A stretch of DNA of 6,204 bases. It comes from Clostridia bacterium. Its GTDB lineage: Bacteria; Bacillota; Clostridia; Oscillospirales; CAG-272. Within the stretch, counting starts at the first letter, position 1, and the number at the start of each line of letters is the position of its first letter. The notes beneath the pieces were generated by a model, which saw nothing but the letters and a program-made list of their open reading frames with translations, was not told the DNA's origin and ran no database searches. Positions 1 through 4,476 of this stretch are shown one piece after another. Location: NCBI GenBank assembly GCA_017395715.1, contig JAFQNZ010000146.1:1-6204 (forward strand), read 5' to 3'. Made by a program: the position numbers and the translations under genes.

Positions 1-569
1 CCACCTGCGAACTGATCTGCGAGATTTTGGAACAATCAACCGCAGGAAGCAGACTCTCCAAGCCTGAAGCCGATCTTCTTTTTGCCGGTATTATGCTGGA
101 CACCAAGAATTTCATTATCAACACAGGCGTCAGAACCTTTGCCGCCGCACAGTATCTCCGCGGTCAGGGCGCTAACCCCGCAGAGGCTCAGGATCTTTTC
201 AAATCCGGTGTTGACGAGCTGATTCAAAAAGCCAAATTTGAATCTCAGGTTCAGATCTACCGTAAATGTACCGCAATTGCCATCAATCCCGAGCCGCTTG
301 AAGCTTGCAACGCGAACGTTGCCGCAATTGCCAAGGTTGCTGATAATCTTTTGAATATTGAAGGGATACTGGCATCCTTTGCCATTAGTCAATTTGGTGA
401 AAAAGTCAGAATTTCCGGAAGATCAACCGGTAAGATCAACGTACAAAAAATATTAGAGGCGCTTGGCGGAGGCGGACATTACGACTCCGCGGCAGCCCTC
501 TCTGCTTCGTCCATTGATGAATTGGAAGCCAACTTAAAAAAGGCGATCGATTGCTATCTGGACGACTGA
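1..569 (+). CDS. gdpP: Cyclic-di-AMP phosphodiesterase GdpP, C-terminal part (5' truncated by window)
   Basis: The reading frame is open from base 3 to a TGA at 567-569, giving 188 residues with no true start inside the window; the TTG at 27 is internal. In the family, GdpP (YybT) is a membrane-anchored enzyme with a PAS domain, a degenerate GGDEF domain and a DHH/DHHA1 phosphodiesterase that hydrolyses c-di-AMP to pApA, affecting potassium and osmotic balance and cell-wall stress. Only the end of the DHH domain is visible (LDTKNF at 96-113), plus DHHA1 with its signature GGGGH at 465-479 inside EALGGGGHYDSAAA. The upstream SKPEADLLFAGI and GVRTF segments match GdpP better than the standalone soluble NrnA-type DHH proteins, but those cannot be fully excluded because the N-terminal domains are outside the window. 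The downstream rplI-dnaB order is the classic gdpP neighbourhood in Firmicutes. The gap to rplI is 38 bases with no visible terminator. Confidence 0.9.
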   Translation, partial: TCELICEILEQSTAGSRLSKPEADLLFAGIMLDTKNFIINTGVRTFAAAQYLRGQGANPAEAQDLFKSGVDELIQKAKFESQVQIYRKCTAIAINPEPLEACNANVAAIAKVADNLLNIEGILASFAISQFGEKVRISGRSTGKINVQKILEALGGGGHYDSAAALSASSIDELEANLKKAIDCYLDD

Positions 570-607
570 AACACTCTAAAATCAAACAAAAAGAAAGGCA
601 TACATCC

Positions 608-1057
608 ATGAAAGTTATTCTTACACAAGACGTAAAAGCACAAGGAAAAAAGGGCGACCTTATCGACGTTTCTGAAGGCTACGCCAGAAATTTTCTCTTC
701 CCCAAAAAGCTTGCGGAGCCTGCCAGCGCCAAAGCTATGAACGAGCTAAAAAAACGCGAGGAAGCTCACAAGTACAAGATTGATACCGAAACCGCCGAAG
801 CAAAGGATATTGCGGAGAAGCTCAGCAAGGTAACCGTCACCATCGCGCTTACCGCAGGTAACGACGGCAGACCTTACGGCTCTGTTACCAGTAAGGAAAT
901 CGCAGAGAATCTGGAAAAGATTCACGGAATTGTTCTTGACAAGAGAAAAATCGTTCTTGATAAGCCCATTCGCACCTTTGGTCAGTACACCCTGGATGCC
1001 AAGCTGTATACCGGTGTTGTAGGCAAGATCAATCTTATTGTTACCGAGAAAAAGTGA
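608..1057 (+). CDS. rplI: Large ribosomal subunit protein L9
   Basis: This encodes a 149-residue protein, the usual size for bacterial L9, a 50S protein that binds 23S rRNA near the base of the L1 stalk and helps keep reading frame. The N-terminal rRNA-binding domain shows the family signature: MKVILTQDV, then GKKGDLIDVSEGYARNFLFP at residues 13-32. A charged connecting helix follows (about 40-75), then the C-terminal domain with GRPYGSVT (87-94, usually GKLFGSVT) and IRTFGQYTLDAKLY (121-134). The ATG at 608 is chosen over an in-frame upstream start near 551 because AGAAAGG at 592-598 lies 9 bases before it, the protein then begins exactly like other L9s, and the longer version would overlap gdpP. 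It lies between gdpP and dnaB as in B. subtilis, with a 55-base gap to dnaB that shows no promoter or terminator. Confidence 0.97.
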   Translation: MKVILTQDVKAQGKKGDLIDVSEGYARNFLFPKKLAEPASAKAMNELKKREEAHKYKIDTETAEAKDIAEKLSKVTVTIALTAGNDGRPYGSVTSKEIAENLEKIHGIVLDKRKIVLDKPIRTFGQYTLDAKLYTGVVGKINLIVTEKK

Positions 1058-1112
1058 ATTAGGCTGACACAATACTTGGAATCACAACATCCACAGAAGG
1101 GACACAATAACT

Positions 1113-2468
1113 ATGGCCACATCCGAAAATACGGTTCGCAAGCTTCCCTGTTCATTGGAAGCCGAGCAATCGGTATTGGGATCAATTCTGATCGACCCCG
1201 AAAAAATCAATGAAATAGCGTCTTTGATTACTATTGGTGATTTTTATTTGGAGCAGCACCGTGAGATATTTGCCGCTATGCAAAAGCTGTTTTTACAAAG
1301 CAGAGATATCGATCACGTTACCCTGTCTGAAGAACTGGTTCGGGAAGGTGTTTACGATATAGACAAAGCCAAGGACTATATCAGAACTCTTGCTGAAGTA
1401 GTACCGTCCGCATCCAATATCAAAGAGTATGCAACTATCGTAAAAGACAAGAGCTTACTGCGCGCACTGATTGACGTATGCGAGAACATCACCGACAGCG
1501 CTTATGCCGCGCAGGAAGACGCCTCCTTTCTTATAGACAGCGCGGGCGGTCGTATATATTCCCTTTCCCAAAGCCAACAACAAGACGATTTCACCCATAT
1601 TCGGGACGTTTTGGTAGACACCTATGCCCACCTTAAAGATCTTTCGGAAAACAACGAAGAAACCAAAGGTATTGAAACGGGTTTTTCGGCAGTAGACAGC
1701 GTTCTTGTCGGAATGGGAAAAGGCGACTTGATTCTTGTTGGTGCGCGACCCGGTATGGGTAAAACCGCTTTTGCGCTTAATATTGCGTCAAACGTTGCAG
1801 GAAAAACGGGTAAGCAGGTATGTATATTCTCCTTGGAAATGCCCAAAATGCAGCTTGTTCTCCGTATGCTTTCCAGTGAAGCAATGGTTGAATCCAACAA
1901 GCTTCGTAGCGGCGCCCTTTCCAAAGAGGATTGGGATAAGCTTGCACGCGCAACAGAGTACCTCGCCACCTGTGACATTTATATCGACGATACCTCTAAC
2001 ATCAACGTTACCGGTATGAAATCCAAGCTCCGCAAAATGAAGAATCTCGGTCTTGTTGTTGTAGACTACTTGCAGCTCATGCAAAGCGATAAGAAAATTG
2101 AAAACCGTGTGCACGAAGTCGGTGACATTTCGAGAAATATGAAATTGATGGCAAAGGATCTGGGCGTACCCATTATTTGCTGCGCTCAGCTTTCCCGTGG
2201 ACCGGAGGGCAGAACCAGTAAAAAGCCTATGCTTTCCGACCTTCGTGACTCCGGTTCGATCGAGCAGGACGCCGATGCGGTTTTATTCCTTTACAGAGAG
2301 ATGTACTACGATGACGGCACAGGAAAAACTCCCGCAGACGCAAACGTGGCAGAGGTCATCGTTGCCAAGAACCGTCACGGTAGCACAGATAACGGTATCA
2401 AGATGAACTGGCGCGGCGAATTCACCAAATTCTCCACCCTTGACCCGCATCACGACGAACAAACATGA
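1113..2468 (+). CDS. dnaB: Replicative DNA helicase (DnaB family; B. subtilis name DnaC)
   Basis: The 451-residue product has the normal length for the hexameric, ATP-driven 5'-to-3' helicase that unwinds DNA at the replication fork and recruits primase. The N-terminal domain begins LPCSLEAEQSVLGSILIDP (residues 11-29), typical of DnaB. The RecA-like domain has TGFSAVDSVLVGMGKGDLIL near 189-208, Walker A GARPGMGKT (210-218), the catalytic-Glu segment IFSLEM (238-243, E242), Walker B LVVVDYLQLM (314-323), the CAQLSR segment (357-362), SDLRDSGSIEQDADAV (375-390) and the arginine-finger region AKNRHG (418-423). All key motifs are intact and there is no intein in the usual Walker A site. AGAAGGGA at 1095-1102 lies 10 bases before the ATG. 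The gene follows rplI, and its stop overlaps the tilS start, implying co-translation with tilS. Because it is the full-length main helicase in a conserved context, a phage copy is unlikely. Confidence 0.97.
   Translation: MATSENTVRKLPCSLEAEQSVLGSILIDPEKINEIASLITIGDFYLEQHREIFAAMQKLFLQSRDIDHVTLSEELVREGVYDIDKAKDYIRTLAEVVPSASNIKEYATIVKDKSLLRALIDVCENITDSAYAAQEDASFLIDSAGGRIYSLSQSQQQDDFTHIRDVLVDTYAHLKDLSENNEETKGIETGFSAVDSVLVGMGKGDLILVGARPGMGKTAFALNIASNVAGKTGKQVCIFSLEMPKMQLVLRMLSSEAMVESNKLRSGALSKEDWDKLARATEYLATCDIYIDDTSNINVTGMKSKLRKMKNLGLVVVDYLQLMQSDKKIENRVHEVGDISRNMKLMAKDLGVPIICCAQLSRGPEGRTSKKPMLSDLRDSGSIEQDADAVLFLYREMYYDDGTGKTPADANVAEVIVAKNRHGSTDNGIKMNWRGEFTKFSTLDPHHDEQT
2465..2468 (+). promoter_or_regulatory. 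ATGA stop-start overlap coupling dnaB to tilS
   Basis: The tilS ATG at 2465-2467 shares bases with the dnaB TGA at 2466-2468. The sequence just before it (cacgacgaacaaac) has no convincing Shine-Dalgarno match, unlike rplI, dnaB and hpt. Ribosomes ending dnaB therefore probably restart on tilS, making tilS output depend on dnaB translation. The overlap is seen directly; the coupling is inferred. Confidence 0.7.
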
Positions 2469-3793
2469 TCTTTGCAGAATCTTTTGAAAAACGTTTCTTA
2501 GAGTTTGCCGACAGGAATCAGCTGCTGAGCGCTCCTTCAGTTTTGGTCGCATTCTCCGGCGGAGCCGATTCCACCGTCCTGCTTCACCTCTTGAAGCGGT
2601 ATGAATCCCAATATGGTTACTCTGTCACAGCCCTTCACGTAGACCATGGAATTCGTGGTGAAGAAGCGCTCCGAGACGCTGAATTCTGTCAAACCTTCTG
2701 CCGTCGTCATGATATTCCCTTTGTTCTTCGTAAAACCGACATTCCCGCAATCGCCGAAGAGCGTGGCACCGGGCTGGAGGAAACGGCACGCGTTGAGCGT
2801 TACCGAATTCTTCACGAGTATGCGCAAGACAGTTCCATCGAAACGATCGCTACGGCACACAACGCTACAGACAATTTGGAAACATTGGTTTTCCATTTGG
2901 CAAGAGGTATGTCGATTCACGGTGCCGGAGGAATTCATCCTCGGCGCAACGGCATTATTCGTCCGCTACTCCCCTTCTCCAAAGATGAAATCCTGGCATA
3001 TGCCAAGGGCGAAAATCTTCCCTTTGTGTACGACAGTACCAACGACGACGTCTCGTTTACCAGGAATTTTATCCGCCATAACCTATTACCGGCTCTCCGC
3101 CAAATCAATCCAGACGTCGAAGCCGCAGCACTGCGCTTTTCCGAAGACGCACGTCGCTCCGACGGGTTTCTCGATTCTCTGGCGCTTCAGTATATTGACA
3201 ACACAGAAACGCAAGTACTTGCCGATCTTGACGACGCAATTCTATCTCGAGTTCTACTCATAAAATACCGCAGTATTGCAAACAATGAGATCGGGCGCAA
3301 CCACATCGATACATTAGTAAGATTAATACGAACCCAAAAACACAAGCGTCTTTCCCTCCCCGGAAAGATCACAGCCATCGTCACACCGTCAGAGTTTCAT
3401 CTTACCGAAAAAGAATCACACCTTGATGAAGACTCTTGTCAGATTACGTTAACCCAAGGTGAAGATTGTATTTTTCTAAACCGATATCGAATCCGCTTCG
3501 TAGATTCTCCTGAGAATGCCACGTTCACCCTATGCAAAGCCGGAATAAACGGAAACCTGTTTGTCAGAACGCGAAATAGCGGAGATACTTACGTAGCGGG
3601 CGGCATGACGCGAAAGATCAAAAAGCTCCTATGCGACAGAAAGATTCCCCTCGACAAGCGCCAAAGTCTCCCCTTTTTATGTGACAGCTTAGGCGTGCTT
3701 GCCGTTCTCGGCTTACCCGTCGCAGATCGAGTAAACCCAGATAAATATCCTCACTCACAAGATTTGATCTATATCCAAATACAGGACACGTAA
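2465..3793 (+). CDS. tilS: tRNA(Ile)-lysidine synthetase
   Basis: The 442-residue product belongs to the ATP-dependent enzymes that attach lysine to C34 of the CAU anticodon of tRNA-Ile, changing its charging from Met to Ile and its decoding from AUG to AUA; this is essential in most bacteria. The N-terminal PP-loop ATP site SGGADS is at residues 31-36, followed by HVDHGIRG (58-65), GLEETARVERYRIL (103-116) and the ATAHNATDNLET segment (129-140; many homologues have GHHxDDQxET), then DSTND with TRNFIRH (190-205). The C-terminal TilS domain, about 365-442, has VRTRNSGDTY, KIKKLLCDRKIP and LGLPVADRV. Length and domain order are those of full-size Firmicutes TilS. It overlaps dnaB by 4 bases and sits 16 bases before hpt. 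TilS next to hpt and ftsH is a long-known Gram-positive arrangement; direct dnaB-tilS linkage is less familiar. Confidence 0.95.
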   Translation: MIFAESFEKRFLEFADRNQLLSAPSVLVAFSGGADSTVLLHLLKRYESQYGYSVTALHVDHGIRGEEALRDAEFCQTFCRRHDIPFVLRKTDIPAIAEERGTGLEETARVERYRILHEYAQDSSIETIATAHNATDNLETLVFHLARGMSIHGAGGIHPRRNGIIRPLLPFSKDEILAYAKGENLPFVYDSTNDDVSFTRNFIRHNLLPALRQINPDVEAAALRFSEDARRSDGFLDSLALQYIDNTETQVLADLDDAILSRVLLIKYRSIANNEIGRNHIDTLVRLIRTQKHKRLSLPGKITAIVTPSEFHLTEKESHLDEDSCQITLTQGEDCIFLNRYRIRFVDSPENATFTLCKAGINGNLFVRTRNSGDTYVAGGMTRKIKKLLCDRKIPLDKRQSLPFLCDSLGVLAVLGLPVADRVNPDKYPHSQDLIYIQIQDT

Positions 3794-3794
3794 C

Positions 3795-3806
3795 AGAAAG
3801 GAAGGG
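3795..3806 (+). promoter_or_regulatory. Strong ribosome binding site of hpt
   Basis: AGAAAGGAAGGG starts one base after the tilS TAA and ends 3 bases before the hpt ATG at 3810. It contains overlapping AGGA and AAGG cores; the AAAGGA part lies at a standard distance of about 7 bases. It is the most purine-rich initiation region in the window, so hpt probably initiates efficiently on its own rather than depending on tilS translation. Confidence 0.7.
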
Positions 3807-3809
3807 TTT

Positions 3810-4382
3810 ATGGAAAACCAGAAGAAATATAATATCAACGATGACATTGACTACGTTATGATCTCTGAGGCTGAGCTGAAAGAGCTGGTCACCAAGATCG
3901 CCGGTCAGATAGACGAAGACTATCCCGATCCCACCAAAAAGCTTTTACTGCTGTGTATTCTCAAAGGCTCCGTTGTTTTCATGGGTGATTTGATGAAGAC
4001 CATCAAACGCCCTGTTGAAATCGATTTTATGAAGGTATCCTCATACGGCTCAGGAACAGTTTCCTCCAATTCTGTCAATATTCTTCTTGACATCCACAGA
4101 GGAGATATGAACAATCTGGATATCGTCATCATCGAGGACATCATTGACAGCGGAAAGACCATGAAGTACCTCACACAGTATCTGAAAAACAAAGGTGCGC
4201 GCAGCATTCGTGTTGCCGCTCTTCTGGATAAACCCTCACGTCGCGCAGTTGATTTCGATGCCGATTACATAGGTTGCGAGATCGAAGACGAATTCGTTGT
4301 AGGTTACGGACTTGACTATGATGAGCGTTACCGTGCTCTTCCCTACGTCGGCGTTCTGAAGCCTCACGTCTACAACTCTTGA
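3810..4382 (+). CDS. hpt: Hypoxanthine (guanine) phosphoribosyltransferase
   Basis: The 190-residue product has the usual length for the cytosolic purine-salvage enzyme that converts hypoxanthine or guanine plus PRPP to IMP or GMP. The PPi-loop tripeptide LKG is at residues 51-53, the flexible-loop SSYGSG at 77-82, and the PRPP-binding signature VIIEDIIDSGKTM at 106-118 carries the paired acidic residues E109 and D110. The base-binding region includes LLDKPSRR (138-145), and the C-terminal EFVVGYGLDYDERYR (160-174) is the family hallmark. B. subtilis calls this gene hprT. Firmicutes HPRTs are known to be inhibited by (p)ppGpp at the PRPP site; whether this one is cannot be read from the sequence alone. 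It lies between tilS and ftsH. The 94-base gap after it is the largest in the window and carries promoter-like and hairpin signals. Confidence 0.96.
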   Translation: MENQKKYNINDDIDYVMISEAELKELVTKIAGQIDEDYPDPTKKLLLLCILKGSVVFMGDLMKTIKRPVEIDFMKVSSYGSGTVSSNSVNILLDIHRGDMNNLDIVIIEDIIDSGKTMKYLTQYLKNKGARSIRVAALLDKPSRRAVDFDADYIGCEIEDEFVVGYGLDYDERYRALPYVGVLKPHVYNS

Positions 4383-4405
4383 TTTCTAGCCTGACCCGAG
4401 GGCAA

Positions 4406-4411
4406 TATAAT
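4406..4411 (+). promoter_or_regulatory. Putative ftsH promoter (perfect -10 TATAAT)
   Basis: TATAAT lies in the hpt-ftsH gap, about 66 bases before the ftsH ATG. The best -35 at a 17-base spacer is TTTCTA (4383-4388), only 3 of 6 matches. A better TTGATT at 4379-4384, overlapping the hpt stop, has a spacer of 21, which is too long. There is no TG extension. A weak -35 with a perfect -10 would fit an activator-dependent sigma-A promoter, which is inference. Transcription would start near 4417-4420 and give a leader of roughly 57-60 bases. Confidence 0.45.
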
Positions 4412-4430
4412 AACAACTCCACATTCGGGA

Positions 4431-4438
4431 AGAAAGGA
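4431..4438 (+). promoter_or_regulatory. Isolated Shine-Dalgarno-like site upstream of ftsH
   Basis: AGAAAGGA resembles the ribosome binding sites of rplI and hpt, but it ends 38 bases before the ftsH ATG at 4477, too far for normal use. Immediately before that ATG (aactacaga) there is only a weak purine stretch. A 21-base hairpin lies between the two. If folded, it would shorten the effective spacing to about 17 bases for 4477, or 4 bases for an off-frame ATG at 4464. Confidence 0.5.
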
Positions 4439-4440
4439 TT

Positions 4441-4461
4441 TTTTGTCTCAGGTAGACAAAA
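4441..4461 (+). promoter_or_regulatory. Perfect 8-bp inverted repeat (hairpin) in ftsH leader
   Basis: TTTTGTCT (4441-4448) and AGACAAAA (4454-4461) are exact reverse complements separated by the loop CAGGT. The arrangement is seen directly. It is not a good intrinsic terminator on the plus strand because atcatgcaac, not a T tract, follows it. Its position between a ribosome-binding-like site and the start codon suggests an influence on ftsH translation or mRNA stability, or an operator for a dimeric regulator. Neither role is proven. Confidence 0.55.
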
Positions 4462-4476
4462 TCATGCAACTACAGA

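Noticed and set aside
551..607. N-terminal extension of rplI in the same frame starting near 551
   Set aside because: It overlaps the end of gdpP, adds 19 non-L9 residues, and the ATG at 608 has a strong ribosome binding site and begins exactly like other L9 proteins.
1058..1112. Promoter or attenuator in the rplI-dnaB gap
   Set aside because: Apart from the dnaB ribosome binding site at 1095-1102, I found no paired -35/-10 boxes and no stem of useful length.
1788..2114. Minus-strand open frame of 108 codons inside dnaB
   Set aside because: It lies wholly within the conserved dnaB helicase domain, resembles no family I recognise and has no supporting context; the same applies to the antisense frames at 36-392, 746-1072, 1622-1978, 2283-2552 and 2537-2938.
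2646..3263. Plus-strand 205-codon open frame inside tilS in another frame
   Set aside because: It overlaps the well-supported PP-loop and central domains of TilS and its translation shows no recognisable motif; it is a chance frame.
3828..3833. TATAAT inside the start of hpt
   Set aside because: It is formed by the codons for KYNIN, has no usable -35 at 16-18 bases, and lies downstream of the hpt start.
4171..4422. Minus-strand frame spanning the end of hpt and the hpt-ftsH gap
   Set aside because: The translation is Arg-rich low-complexity sequence typical of an antisense shadow, and no ribosome binding site or homology is evident.
4389..4430. Possible terminator after hpt from CCCGA (4395-4399) and TCGGG (4425-4429)
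   Set aside because: The stem is only 5 bp with a 25-base loop and is not followed by a T tract. The T run at 4439-4444 comes later and is part of the neighbouring hairpin, so termination is not supported.
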